From contig BCJC01000001.1 of the NCBI GenBank assembly GCA_001600175.1, positions 1,320,065-1,384,064 on the forward strand: 64,000 bases of DNA, given 5' to 3'. Each line of letters opens with the position of its first letter. The first letter of the stretch is position 1. The DNA is from Erythrobasidium yunnanense. Taxonomy: Eukaryota; Basidiomycota; Cystobasidiomycetes; Erythrobasidiales; Erythrobasidiaceae. The notes under the pieces are model-generated. The model saw nothing but the letters and a program-made list of their open reading frames with translations, was not told the origin of the DNA and made no database searches. This document shows, piece by piece, positions 45,162-58,390 of the stretch. The translations under genes and the position numbers were made by a program.

Positions 45162-46851
45162 CTAGCCTTCAATGTACTGAACTATTCTACTTTTTATCCC
45201 CTCTTGTAAGCCTCGACCTATCAGAACCAATCTACCTTCAATCTCTTCATCGGCCTTGCTTATTGCTTTGATTTCGTATATCTCACGAACGCCCTGTATG
45301 ACATAAGTGTTCTGCTTCTCCGAATCTTGAAAGATGCCTTTAGTCCGAAGGATCTCCAGGTTATTTATCTTCTCGCTGGGAGTATCGCCAGAGGCCGGAA
45401 AAGAGCCTTCCCACAATAAAGAGCGAAGTAAAGTATCTAGTAGCGTCTGTTGCGCAGGGGAAAGCGGCGGAAGTGGTATAGATAGAGTCGAAATGGAGGA
45501 CAAGCTCTTGGCATGCGAAGAGCTGGAAGGGTCGTGCTCATGCTCGCAGTTCGCTCCGTGAATATGGTCGTGGGCGTCTGCGGCTTTGAGCGAGATCTCC
45601 GCATTTGACTTGCGGTTTGCGCTGTAAGCGTTGAGGCCTAAGATTTTGGAGAGATCGATGACACCTTGAATAGTGTGGTGTATTGGAGCCAAGGTGTTGA
45701 TTCGCCTGCTTGATCGTATAAGACAAAGTATGCCACAAAGAATAGACACCAAGCTTACCTGATCGCTAATAGAGTTGACTGCAACTTGTCTTTATCGACC
45801 AGATCCACCTTGTTGAGCAGGATAGTATCGGCAGATGCTATCTGGCTAGATTCGCAATCAAAGTCAGTACTCGATGTCAGAGGTGCAGTCTAACTGCTTA
45901 CCGTAGGAAAGTCTCTTGCTCGTCTGTCGCTTGAATTAGCTGCCGAAGAGCGTATACAGCGTCGACGCTAGTGACAAGTATCAGCTCTGGGATTTTACGA
46001 TGCTAGACATCTACTCACACGCAGACTATCGCATCAAGGTATATTTCTATCCAAGATTGGTTAAGTACTGTGAGGCACATGAATGAACCTCGACTCACCG
46101 CTTGCAAGTGCCTCATCCTGCCAGAACATCTGTGCTACAGGGACAGGATCCGCCAAGCCGGTCGTTTCGAGGAGAATATAGTCGAAAGCTTTCGCTTTGC
46201 CTTTGCCTTTACTGCTTTCTCGACGCTTTTCCATGAGAGATTCAATGGCTTTGACGCCATTGTCTTTGACAGTGCAGCATATGCATCCGTTCTGTGACAG
46301 AAGAACGTGGTATTATCGATTTCAGCCTACCTCGAGGAGAGCGATACCGAGGCTCGCATACGTTCAGCTCAAGCATCTCTTCGTAAAGGACACCTTGATT
46401 CTCTGGATCAGATACAGAGAGACCTTTAGCTGAGGAAGCAGATTAGCCTTGACATATCCTCGGTCATGTAGCGCTCCACGAACATTCGATACCGGCAGAG
46501 TCGCCGAACTCGTTCATGATGACGGCTATACGACGGTCATGCTGTTCATTGAGTATATAGCTGCAGCACATCTGTGTTAGCATGTAGCTGGACAGTCACG
46601 ACCTTGCGCAATCGTCAGTACTCTAGCAAGGTGGTCTTTCCAGCGCCAAGGAAGCCAGTAAGGACAGTGATAGGACATGGTTCGACATCGTCGTTATCGT
46701 TCAGGGAGTCTTCGTAAAGGATTGGGATATCTTCTTCCTGGACAAGCTGAGGTCTGAGGTAGGCGTAGTATGAGCTGGGCAATCTTCCAGGGAACATCTG
46801 AGCGCGCAATGTAGCCCACATATCGTCGTCCTCATCGTTTGTATTCATCAT
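45162..46851 (-). CDS. ZNG1: Zn-regulated GTPase metalloprotein activator (CobW/COG0523)
   Basis: Exons 46622..46851, 46493..46560, 46362..46429, 46099..46291, 46019..46046, 45902..45967, 45759..45845, 45162..45705 (1284 nt, 427 aa). Walker [10 protein letters not shown], then [14 protein letters not shown], the metal-binding [12 protein letters not shown] (CxCC), [29 protein letters not shown], and the guanine-specificity NKVDLV. A His-rich loop ([16 protein letters not shown]) precedes the CobW C-terminal domain ([22 protein letters not shown]). Eukaryotic ZNG1/CBWD delivers zinc to methionine aminopeptidase 1. The last acceptor offers AAG or CAG three bases apart (NAGNAG). Shares a 73-bp divergent promoter with the phosphatase. 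Confidence 0.9.
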
Positions 46852-46924
46852 TGTTCATGCTACTTTGCTTAATACTCGGGTCAGTCAGAAGCCAACCGGT
46901 TCTCGCGACATCAGCGTCAGTGAT

Positions 46925-48020
46925 ATGGACAGCATGGCTGTAGCAAGCTCGAGTTCTTCTGCGATGATGGCGATGATGATGGACCACGACGATGCTGCAT
47001 CGACCACGGCGACGCCTGATGCTCCTGCTGAACGGACTGCCCTCGAGATGGCTACTCAGTTCCCGAAACATACTATGAATACACCTACCGACGTCAATGA
47101 CTGGAAGTACGAAATGCGTCGAGAAGCCCAGGAGATTCTGCCTCGTCTCTATGTTGGACCCTATCAATCGTCACGATCCCTTGAAGCATTGCAAGCACTC
47201 GGTATCACACATATAGTCTGCCTCTCAGAAAGTAGAGAGAGGAACTTTGTCAAACCTCGCTTCCCGGATCATTTCGTCTACCTTCCTATCGAGCTCCGTG
47301 ATGCGCAAGACCAAAATGTCATCAGGCTCTTTCCGACGTAGGTTTCGCTTGTACAGATGAGAATCTAGCTGACATAGTAATTCGCAGTATCCGAGACTTC
47401 ATAGATACTGCTTTACAGCAAGGCGGGAAGGTGCTGGTGCACTGCGGTGATGGTATATCGCGTTCGCCGGCAATAGTGTATGGCAATGTACCTGGTCCTT
47501 CTCTCTACTGCTGATATGCTGTGCTGCAGGGTCGCATACGTGATGGTCACGACGCAGATGCCGCATGAAGACGCTTTCCAGTATGTACAGGCGCGGCGAT
47601 TCTGCGTCGCACCGAATGCAAACTTCCAGCGACAGATAGAAGCATATGAGGATATGTATAGGGCATCCTTATCTATGGCTCACTTCAACCAGCAAATAGA
47701 CGGGCAGAATGGCGATGGAGAGAGGAAAGCCAGGAGAAAGCGCACGGAGAGTTCGCAACAAGATGCTGGCGATACGGCGGACAGCGAAGATGAAGAGCTG
47801 AAGGAGAGAAACCTACTCGCGCAAAGGAGGAGGAATGATGGTGCAGATCAAATGGCACGATATATCGGCGATACGTGGGTCTTTGCGCTTCTCCCCCTGA
47901 CCACGGCTGACTCAGGATATGTTACAGCGATATGAGCTGACTGCTATGACACGCATGTCGATGCTCAACGCGTATACGAGTCAAGCCGCACATCTCAACT
48001 CATCAGTTCGGGCTTATTAG
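46925..48020 (+). CDS. STYX-like dual-specificity phosphatase with intact catalytic Cys
   Basis: Exons 46925..47337, 47388..47477, 47530..47878, 47916..48020 (318 aa); the last intron has a weak donor (GTCTTT), and reading through would end at 47935 instead. After a Met/Asp-rich N-tail comes the DSP fold: EILPRLYVGPYQSSRSLEAL, ALGITHIVCLSE and the active-site loop VHCGDGISRSP. This is followed by AFQYVQARRFCVAPNANFQR, which closely matches animal STYX (RRFCxNPNA). Vertebrate STYX is a pseudophosphatase with Gly in place of the Cys; here H-C-x-x-G-x-x-R is complete, so this protein could be active. Lys/Arg- and Glu-rich tail. Confidence 0.8.
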
Positions 48021-48141
48021 TCTGCCTTTTGCACATTCAGTCATAGTATTGTTGTCTCTACCACATGCTTTCGTCAATGCTATCATTCACTTCCTACCAT
48101 AAAACCATGCGACCATGCTTTTGATCCTACCAAGTCGCTAG

Positions 48142-51100
48142 ATGCCTGGCAGCGTGCGCGAAGGTCGTCAAAACACTGAAGAAGACGATACTGAACAAGC
48201 AGAAGCTTCAAGTAGCTCATCGTCTGGATCCAGCTTGAAAGCGGGCAATGCGAACGGACAAGCAGCCAGCGGTGACGCCCAGCATAGTGGATCTAACAGT
48301 ACCGAGGACGAAGATGAATATGAAGACGATGAGGACGATACCGACAACGAAGACGAGGAGCCAGCGCTGCGATACAGCAGACTATCGACGTATTCTCAGG
48401 CGGTCCAGGACCTGCTTAACCGGGATACTTGCAGCTCCATCGCCGTTTCGAGCAAGTACATCGTTCTAGCGACTCATAGCGGTGGTGTCTGCGTGCTCTC
48501 ACGCTCAAGAAGCAGCGATAAAGACCATAAAGGCAAAGGCAAGGCTAAGGCGCCGGCCAACGACCTCGAAAGTACAGGCGCAGCAAATGAAGCAGAAGGA
48601 TATACTGTCGTCAGACGGTACAAGCCTCATACGGCAGCCGTGACGGATATCGTCATCGATGAGGATAGCCAGTTTATCGGGACTGCATCAATGGATGGTG
48701 AGTATTGCTGTAGCATTGAAGTATAGAGTATACTGATGCATGAGTTCCTACAGGCAAAGTGATAGTTTTGCATCTGGCGACTTCAGACGCGCAGGAGTTC
48801 AATCTCAAGCGACCTCTACGATGTCTAGCTCTTGAACCTTCCTACGCAACCAAGTCTGCGCGTCAACTTGTCAGCGGAGGCATGGCCGGCGTGCTCACGA
48901 TGCACGAAAAGGGCTGGCTAGGTCCAAAAGATGTCACTTTGCATTCGGGTGAAGGGCCTATATGGGCATGCACATGGCGGCGGAACCTCATAGCATGGAG
49001 CAACGACAACGGCATACGGATATACGACACTCACTCCTCAACTCGTATAGCAGCGATACCGCGGCCGGATCACTCACCAAGAGCCGATCTGTATCCTTGT
49101 ACTCTCCTTTGGCAGACGGACACTACGCTTGTCAGTGCTTGGGCAGATTACATCAAGGTCATAAAAGTCAGAGATAGAAGAGAAGAAGCCCGACTAGCGC
49201 GAGAGAAGGAGAAGGAAAAGGCAGCAGAAAAGGGCAAAGAGACGGATAAAGACTCCATCACATCCGTCAAGACTGCCTCTCATAACCCGCTAGCCGGAAT
49301 GGGCGCATACGTACCTGGCCTCTCTTCTGTCACATCTTCTTCCACTCCCAGCCAACCCCCTGTATATGCCGAAGTTGCGAATATCCTTCAGCTCGATTGC
49401 ATGATTTCCAGCATTGTACCGTTTCTATCGTCACCTTCTCCCTTGGCGACGCCTTCCAAGCCCGCAGACGCCATCACATACGAGAACACAACAAACTTCC
49501 TCGTTCTCTCTCATCTTACCTCAGAAGACGATTCTTCCGCTACACTGAAGCCTTCTCAGATGCCCGAACTTCGCATTATAGATGTTGCTTCAAGCGAAGA
49601 GCTTTCTTCCGACGTTCTTCCCGTCTCAGAGTATGAACGCTGGCAGTGCAAAGACTACAAGCTGGTCGGCCTCTTTCCACCAACCCAGCCGCACCCTACT
49701 GCACCCTCCAGCCCTTCGGATACCACAGAAAGCTATTTCGTGATATCGCCGAAAGACGTTGTGCTAGTCAAAAAGAGGGACGTTGCAGATCATATCGCTT
49801 GGCTGTGCGAGCGAAAGCGATATGAGGAAGCTCTGAAAGTTGTGGAGAAACAGCGACTTCTGCCTTCAAGCATTATACGGAACCACAAGCAATACGATGT
49901 GTCTACAATAGGCACCAAATTTCTTACCCACCTTCTGGAGGAAAATGAGTACGAGAAAGCAGCTTCGAACGCTAACAAGATCTTCGCTGCTACCGATCAG
50001 CACGCCAAACATTGGGAAGACTTCGTCTTTACATATGCAGAAAAGGAGAAACTGGATGTAGTCGTACCTTACATCCCAGTGGAAGATCCCACGCTCGGAA
50101 AACTAGTCTATGAGCTGGTTTTGGTGCATTTCCTCAAGACCGACCCTCCGGTAGGTTGCAAAAATTAGTGACGAACATACGAACCTACTGACTATTTTAT
50201 TTTATTTCAGACTCTGCTTCAGACCATCAAGACTTGGCCATCCAGCATATACGACATCAGCTCGGTTCTGAATGCTGTGCGGAACAATCTAGATAGAGAC
50301 ACGAGGTCGCCAAACGCGCCTATATTGATGGAATGTCTGATCGAACTGCATCTTCTCGCCCACCAGCCGGGAAAAGCAATCCAGTATTATCTGAAACTGC
50401 GCAAGCCTGGTGTATTCGACCTCATCAGGGACAACAATCTTTTCACGGATATCCAGGATCAGGCACTTCTTCTCGTAGATTTCGAAATGGATATGCAACG
50501 GAGAAGCTCGAAAGAATCTGAAGTAAAGGGAGCAGGAAATGTGGCCAAAGAACATGGGATAGGCCGACATGGCGAAGCGATCGATCTGCTTGTCAACCAC
50601 ACCCACTCGATTCCGGTAAGCGTGTTTTCTGGCCTGCATACCAGTATCTGATGCTGATTTGATTTTTGTACTAGGCTGCAAGAGTAGTGCCCCAGCTCAA
50701 GCCGAATCGCTTCTATCTATACAAATATCTCGACGCTCTGAGCGAGAAGGACCCTTCAGCAGCATACGATTACAGCGATTCCCTTGTGGATCTGTATGCC
50801 GAGTACGACTATGCAAAGCTGCTTGATCTGTTGCGGAAAAGTTCGGCATATAATTTGGGACGGGTAAGCATCTGCCAGTCTTCTTACAGGCCTATCCCAT
50901 ACTCATTCCTGTGTCCTTCTTGCAGGCATATGATATTTGTAAAGAAAGAGATTATGTCCCGGAGATGGTCTATCTTCTTGGCAGAATGGGCAACAACAAG
51001 CAAGCCCTGATGCTCATCATCGAGCGACTAGGCGACGTAAAAGGAGTATGTATACTATCCGTACAAGTATAAGTGAATACTGACTCGCTTGTCAGGCCAT

Positions 51101-51865
51101 CGACTTCGCAAAAGAGCAGAATGATCATGATCTATGGGAAGATTTGCTTACATACTCCGAGACAAAACCAAGTAGGTTGATTGTCTGATGATGTTTGGGA
51201 GTACAGGCTGACCTTGCATAGCTTTCATCCGCGGTCTTCTGGAGAATGTCGGCCTGGAGATTGATCCCGTCCGCCTAATACGGCGGATCAAGAATGGCCT
51301 CGAGATTCCAGGCCTCAAACCTGCCATCATCAAGATCCTCCAAGATTTGAATCTACAAGTAAGCTGGAATTGTCTACTCTTCGATGCTTGGCCCAATGAG
51401 CTGATCTTAATGACGCAGATATCCCTTATCGAAGGCTGCCAGAACATATTGAAGACTGATTGTCGGTCTCTTACCCTTCAGCTCATATCCGGCCAGTCCA
51501 GCGCATTCTACGCCAACCGCGAGACGACTTTGTGCTACAAATGCGCTAAGCCAGCTTTCCTACCTTCTTCATCTACCACTTCCACGCCTACAAGCGCCAC
51601 TTCCGCAGAAGCGCTTTCAATCCTATTTCTCTGTCGTCACGTATGGCATATCGACTGTGCTTTCCCAAATCTGGATCTTCCTCCTCGCCCACAACATTAC
51701 CTCCATTCCATGCACATGCTAGATGATGGAAACGAACGGGGCAAAGAGGACGCTGATAGAGATATGGCCACTAAGATACTGTTTGCAAGTCAACTCAAAG
51801 CGAGATCGAGAAGTAAGATCAGTTGCCCGGCTTGCGTGGGCAAAGATGTAGGGTTGCGGAAGTGA
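48142..51865 (+). CDS. VPS41: vacuolar sorting protein Vps41 (HOPS subunit)
   Basis: Exons 48142..48697, 48754..50150, 50211..50615, 50675..50863, 50926..51045, 51096..51171, 51222..51358, 51419..51865 (3327 nt, 1108 aa). An acidic N-tail (EDEDEYEDDEDDTDNEDEEP) precedes a WD40-like propeller (IVLATHSGGVCVLSRSR, SGGMAGVLTMHEKGWLG, GPIWACTWRRNLIAWSNDNG). Long helical repeats follow, with DLWEDLLTYSETKPSFIRGL, LENVGLEIDPVRLIRRI and GLEIPGLKPAIIKIL typical of Vps41, and a C-terminal RING-like zinc module (CYKCAKP, LFLCRHVWHIDCAF, SCPAC). Vps41 tethers late endosomes and vacuoles and binds AP-3 vesicles and Rab7/Ypt7. Confidence 0.93.
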
Positions 51866-52068
51866 AGGCACCGAAGCCGTACTTGATCAGTTATGTGTCG
51901 GCCTGTTGTTGTGTATAGTATACTTGCAGCTGGATACGCGTGCCAGCAGGTACTCTGCATCAGACTGAATGTCAAACAACTGGGCAATTTTTCATTGCAG
52001 CCTGCCTCTTTTTGGACTTCTACGGGAACGTCTATTCTACAGCTTAGACTACCCGGATCCCTGCCAGT

Positions 52069-55000
52069 CTATGCGAAATCTGTCCAGATGTGGGCAGCCT
52101 GCAGGCCTTGATAGACGACGCTTTCCGAAGGCAATTCTATCAGGGCGACAGCTTCCATGTGTTTTCTGAGATCCTTAGCGTGCTATCAAATCACTTAGAT
52201 TCAGCTTGGTCCCTCCATGACACAACAATAATCGCCCAACTCACCGCTCTGCAGAACTCTGCAAACCATCCCTTCAAGAACCAAGCTTGCCATTGATCGC
52301 TTCCCTCTTGTGCGCCGGCGTCCGCGGCCAGAGCAGAGATAGCACCATGGAAGCGCTTGATGACTTCTACGAGTAGGCCTTCTTGTTCTCTTCGAATACT
52401 CTCTACTTGTCTCTCAATAGCTTCTACTTCCGATTCCGGTTTTGCTTTTTCTGGACCTTCTTCTTCCGGTGCTTCTTGCTGCTGTTCATCGCCTTCTTGC
52501 ATCGTCGCTGAAGGACCCGCCGAGTTTTCCGAAGGGATGTTGTTCTCTAATTTATCAGCTTCCATAGTTGCGTCTCCCGAAGGATTTGTAGCTGCCGCTG
52601 CTCGTTCGGCATCTATCCTATTCTCCTCTCTCTTCTTGACAGCTTCCAACCTCGCAGTAGCACCAACGACCCTCGTGCCGACTTTCTCAAGCGTCATCTT
52701 CAAAGCATCCCACGATGTGATGTCCGTCCAGTTGCGCGGTAGAGCTTCTGTGTCGAGTGCATTGGAAGTCTCGCCGTCGAAGATCCAGGAAATCACATCG
52801 ACGGGATCGACGATGCGGTATTGTAAGAGCTTGTCGAATACGATGAGCAGGAATTGGGTATTGTACTTCCAGAAGCGCGAGACGGAGCGGAGGAGTGCCA
52901 GACGAGACGCTGTCGAGTTTGTAAACTCTCGAAGTATCGTGATGTATCTATTAAGTATAAGTATTGGATCAGTTTTACTCCGCTATACGGTCTGGAAGCT
53001 GACTCACCTCTCCAAGATGTTCAAGAAGTGCGAAAAGCTCCTCGATCCGATATTGAGTATGACTTGAAATGTGATATCCTTGACCAAGCTATCCGCCTGT
53101 CCTTCCTCCAGGGGTACATCTCCAATCTCACCTTGTACAAATTCATTCTTGTATCCTTCTAGACTCGTACGGATTTCTTCATTTGTAGCTCTATTGCGCA
53201 TCAAGCGGATGATCTCGTTTGCGGGTGTTGAATATAGGGAGTTCTTGAGCTGCACAGGCGCAGAAGAGGAGTCGTCCGGCTCTTCGTACGTATATACGGG
53301 AGCGGGCGCAGAGAGCGGGAAGACGTTGGATGATTCGGCCTCGGAGGAGCTCAGGTACGAAGAGGGGATAGTGAGTTTTATACGATCAAAGTAGGAGAGC
53401 CGGATCTCGAGGTCTAGCACGCGGGAGATGAAGATCTTCTTGGGATGCGTAGAAGGCAGCGAGAGGTCGTTTTCCCTGAAAAGTCACAGGAACGGTTCCG
53501 TCATGAAATTTGTGAAGGATGGAGATAGGGCTGCACTCACCACTCTGGCCAGCGCCAATGAAACCCGAAATTCGACAGATGGACCGCAAACCAATCTGCG
53601 AATCTCCTAATACCCTCTGGGCCCAATACGATCTTCCCACCTTTCACTGCTGCTGCCTTATCATCACTTTCCATCATGCTCTCTTCACCACTATTCTGAA
53701 CTTCGCCCAATCCAGCGTAGAGTTTCCTGATGCATTTACCTAATGCAGGCGCTACTGTCTGCGGGCTCACTTTGCATACTTCTGTAATTAGGGCATAGTA
53801 ATATACCGGTTTTTGTACCGTGTTTGGGGTAGCGAAAATTTGCGATAAGATAGTTTCCATGATCAAGTTTTCGAGGATGTACGTCGATTCCTTCATTCCT
53901 TCCTCTACTGTTGTCGAAGGAGCGGGAGCAGTGGATGCCTTGAACAGATTCTCAGGCAGCCATTTCCTGCTATCTGCAAGCAAGATGCGTGCGCATTCTT
54001 TTCGGTTCACTTCGTATACGTTGATGATATCATTGAAGAGTGTACGTAGGTAGACTCCATCTTTTGAATCCTGAGGCGGCACGCTCTCGTCATTGAAGAA
54101 TGAAAAATACGCCCGAATACCAGAATAACCTCTTTGATCGCGGATATAGTCCAATTCATCATTCGCAGCGGATGCGCCGGTTGTGGAAGTGGTGGATGTA
54201 CGTGATTCGGAACTCTCGGAATCAGTCTCGGGTGGAAGAGAGATGATGGGAAGCTCGAAGGGCGTGAATAGCTCGGCTTCGCTGTTTGTGGGCCTGGAGG
54301 AAGGAGAAGAGATGGATGGGAAGGCGGTGTAGGGTTTGTTAAGTGCAGAGGGCTGTCCTGGAGTCGAGAAGACGGCTTGGAAGAGGAGGTCGAGGGGCTG
54401 CAGAGTGACACGAACGAAGTGTCAGCTAGTCCTTGGAGAACAGGAGAGGAATAGATAACCCACATCGAGCAGCTGCTCTGGTAGCCCACTATCTCCTCCT
54501 AGAAACTGTCTGTCCAAATTCCTCGAGCTGAGGTAGTTCTGCAGCGACTGTTTTATCGAATCTATCGCGCCCTCTTCTACTCCATTCGCCAGATCCAATC
54601 TGAGCAGGGTCTCCAACACTACTCTCGCGAGCTCATCTCCCCTCTCCGCTCTTAGGCCAGGCTCGTTCTCCAATGCATTCAGAAAGCTCAGACTCAATAG
54701 CTCCAGTAACGATTTCGGAGAAATGAGTGGTTTGTTAGGTAACGAAGCTAGGAGAGCGAATAGATGTAGATGAAAACGGACACTCCTCCATCTTCTTGCA
54801 TCCAAATGGTTCTGGAAACTCTTTACGAGGTCTTTTACGATTTCCAAGCCTACGTTTGAGCGGGCTGGCGTAGCTGGGCTTGGAGTAGGTGGGGTAGATT
54901 GCATCTCTGCGTCGTTGTTAGTGGATGATGTCTGGACTGCTCCATCTGCCAAGATGGTGGTTACGAGTGGTTTTGCAGGGATTCTTGCGGGTGCTGCTGC

Positions 55001-55583
55001 TGCCGATTCTCTTGCAAGCAGGCCTAGGATGGTCGCTATCCAGGGTAGTTTGTGGGGGCATTCCGAGACTCTGCGTCGAATGAATGAATCAGTATACTGC
55101 AATCTCTCTAGGGATGGGATGGATGCACGCTATTCTGAATGCTCTGAGAACGTTGTCCCTCCCTCCCTTTGTCCACACCTCGCACGTCTCGCTAGTCAGT
55201 CCCGTGATATCTTGTACACTGAGAGTGTTGAATCTGCTCGTTTCTTCTGCGTTGTTTACAGTGCTTGACGCTGGTTCATCCCCCAGCTTCCATAGATCCA
55301 CGCAGTACTTGTCCCCCACGCTGAGCAAAGGGATGATGTTGTGATTGCCATATTGACTGTTGTTGTTGTAGCCATAACTCCTTCGTGGTTGCTGCTGTCT
55401 GTAATCCCTGTTGCCGTTGTTGTAGCCATTGTTCCCTCGATATCCTCTCCCATTATTGTAGTTTCTGCGGTCATCTGGCAGTGCTGCGTCGATGTCGAGT
55501 CGTCGTGATTTGCCGTATCCTCCATTATTGCTGTATCCCTCATCGTCCTCCCTCCCTCTCTTGCGAGGACTGCTCGAGTACAT
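52069..55583 (-). CDS. NCBP1: nuclear cap-binding complex large subunit (CBP80/NCBP1)
   Basis: Exons 55129..55583, 54464..55070, 53541..54397, 53008..53475, 52245..52947, 52069..52182 (3204 nt, 1067 aa). An Arg/Asn/Tyr-rich disordered start (KRGRED then NNGRGYRGNNGYNNGNRD) leads into MIF4G-like helical domains: HKLPWIATILGLLARES, RWRSVRFHLHLFALLASLPN, GVYLRTLFNDIINVYEVNRK, RFWKYNTQFLLIVFDKLLQY and RIVDPVDVISWIFD. The latter two are strong CBP80 signatures. The acidic/Gln-rich linker after RIDAERAAA varies in fungi. With CBP20 it binds the m7G cap and guides splicing, export and decay. The last short exon (38 codons) is inferred from frame and splice signals. Confidence 0.9.
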
Positions 55584-55875
55584 CCTAGACCCTTGCTTCC
55601 TTCAAGCTGGATGGATGGCTGCTTTGAGCTCGCTGAATCTACGTGGCCTTTCTAGATCTAGACTATTCTGATTGTCTTGTCCTGCTCAGGTAGTCCCTTG
55701 TTCTGCTCCTCGTTGTCCGGCTCCCTCTTGTCCTGATTCAACCAAGAGCTGCTTCCTGCAGGTTTCTTCTGCTCCAATCATTTCCCACATCTTCACAGCA
55801 ACGAAACATCCTTGAATTTGCTTGAATAATAACAACATAGCTACATTCCACATCCCTTGATTTGACTCCGCCAAC
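55584..55875. promoter_or_regulatory. divergent promoter NCBP1 / IMP dehydrogenase
   Basis: 292 bp between the two start codons. Contains repeated CTTGTCCTG / CTGCTC pyrimidine-rich stretches; no specific factor site could be assigned. Confidence 0.4.
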
Positions 55876-58102
55876 ATGGTCGCAAACGGCTCAACCTCCA
55901 AGCTCCTCGACCCAGCGACAGCCAGGGAGCATCTCGCAACATACACACGCGGCGATGGATTATCACTGCACGAACTCATGAACAGTCAGCAACACGGTGG
56001 TCTCACATACAAGTGGGCCCTCATCATACTTTGCCAGGTCTTATCGAAAAACCAGACTGAAATTTGCATATTCTCGCGTTATCTCTCGTTCGCAGCGACA
56101 TCCTCGCACTCCCAGGACACAGTCAGTCGCAGATCACTCATCGTTAGTTGTGCAAGAATCTCCTTAGGCTGAGACGCAACCCCCAGTCGACTTCCCCAGC
56201 GCGGCAGTCAGCTTGAAGACGAAATTTACGCGAAATGTCACCCTCAACACACCCTTTGTGTCTTCACCCATGGACACAGTCACTGAAGCAGAGACGGCTA
56301 TCGCAATGGCTGTGCGTCGTCCTTCTTTCCTCCATCCTGCTTAGGACATTAGCTGATTAATCGGATTTCCCATCGATGAAACGCGTTCGCATATACAGCT
56401 ACTGGGCGGTATTGGTGTCCTGCACTACAAGTAAGCTCACTGCTATTCATCGCTTTTCACCTACCAGCGAAGCTAACGCGTCATGGTTTCCAGCATGCCT
56501 GCTTCTCTACAAGCAGAGATGGTCCGCAAAGTCAAGAAGTTTGAGAATGGATTCATTACAGACCCTCTGTGTCTAAGACCAGACGCGACTGTGCAAGACG
56601 TGCTTGATATCAAAGAGGCGTTCGGGTACTCTGGTATTCCCATCACAGGTGAGCGCGGATCCCAGACACTTTCTTCTACTTTTCGCCTTCAGTATCTACC
56701 GAGAGATTCTCTCGAATGATGATAATCATATACATTTGCTGTTAACCTTCGTTCTACCGTATTACGGGTAAAACCGATGGGGACAACCTCGATCTATAAC
56801 CTATGTCCACTGAACACGCTCGTCCACCAACTTCCTTCCTTCCTTTCATCTTTCATTATAACACATCAAAACAACGTGCTGACTTGCTTTCTCTCCTTTT
56901 CCTGTCCATCGCGTAAATCCAACACAGAATCCGGGCACCTCAACAGCAAGCTCGTCGGTATCGTCACTGCGCGCGACATCCAATTCCGCAACTCCGAAAC
57001 CCCCTTATCTCAAGTAATGACCACACACCCTGATCTCGTCTTTGCCAAAGAAGGCGTCACGCTCGAAGAAGCGAATTCCATCCTTCGCGACTCAAAGAAG
57101 GGCAAGTTGCCCATCGTCAATAAAGATGGTCATCTCACATCCTTGTTGGCACGTTCTGATCTGCTCAAGAACAAAGATTACCCACTAGCTAGCAAGAAGC
57201 CGGATAGTAAACAACTATACTGTGCAGCAGCTATCGGGACACGAGAAGCGGATCGCGAGCGTCTGGCACTACTTTCAGAAGCAGGACTAGATGTAGTCAT
57301 TCTCGATTCGTCGCAGGGTAATTCAATCTATCAGATCGAGATGATCAAGTGGATAAAGAAGACTTTCCCCCACTTGGACGTCATTGCTGGAAATGTAGTT
57401 ACGAGGGAACAAGCTGCTGAACTCATCATGGCAGGAGCCGATGGGCTACGCGTAGGAATGGGCAGCGGGTCCATCTGCATCACACAAGAAGTTACAGCTG
57501 TTGGCAGACCTCAGGGAACAGCCGTATATGCCGTTTCGGAGTTCTCTAATAAATTCGGAGTACCTGTCATTGCGGACGGAGGGATATCAAACGTTGGACA
57601 TATTGCAAAAGCACTATGCCTAGGCGCGAGCGTGGTGATGATGGGAAGTCTCATAGCTGGAACGACAGAAAGTCCAGGAGAATATTTCTACCACGAAGGC
57701 AAGCGCTTGAAGAAATACAGAGGAATGGGATCCATAGACGCCATGGAGCACCAGAAAGTCTCGAAACCTACACGCGGAGGAGGATCTAAAGCTTCTATCG
57801 CTACGAAAGATAAAGATCAAGGAAATGCAGCTACAGCACGCTATTTCTCCGAATCAGACGCAGTGAGAGTCGCACAGGGCGTTACGGGCTCAGTGCAGGA
57901 TAAAGGATCATTGAGGGTCTTTGTGCCATACCTTTTCGCGGGCCTGCAGCATTCATTGCAGGATATGGGCGTGAAGAGCTTGGCTCAGCTGAGAGAGGAA
58001 GCTGATTCGGGCAAGTTGAGATTCGAGCTCAGGACGGCGAGCTCGCAGGTCGAAGGAGGTGTGCATGGTCTGGTGTCGTATGAGAAGCGTCTGTTCGGTT
58101 AG
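55876..58102 (+). CDS. IMD: inosine-5'-monophosphate dehydrogenase
   Basis: Exons 55876..56012, 56096..56121, 56187..56311, 56399..56430, 56494..56648, 56928..58102 (1650 nt, 549 aa). Motifs in order: [45 protein letters not shown], two CBS motifs in the middle ([33 protein letters not shown]), [27 protein letters not shown] with the catalytic Cys, [30 protein letters not shown] and the C-terminal flap. It oxidises IMP to XMP, the rate-limiting step of guanine nucleotide synthesis, and is the target of mycophenolic acid. Exon 2 is only 26 nt. The longest intron (279 nt) precedes the last exon. Confidence 0.95.
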
Positions 58103-58390
58103 AAAGCCTCTCCTCTTAACTCCTTCGTATTGCCTCTAGCAGGTCTTCTTTCACTTTGCCCTAGATGCTTTCTTGTCTTTTCTTCTCTTGTTGTTTGGTT
58201 GTTTGGAAGTAGATGAATGAGAAATGCAACGCGGGACGGTGCTTCGCTTCTAATATGCTCATTTGCCTATTTAATAGATACGAACACTCCTTGGCCCCAT
58301 CGCTGAGCGTGCTCGACCAATGTCCATCTTCTCTACACTGATACACGCTGTACATGATACAGACAACATGATCAGCAGCTTTACACATAT

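Noticed and set aside
52357-53067. 236-aa plus-strand frame opposite NCBP1
   Set aside because: Mirror of the acidic/Gln-rich linker of NCBP1; no independent evidence.
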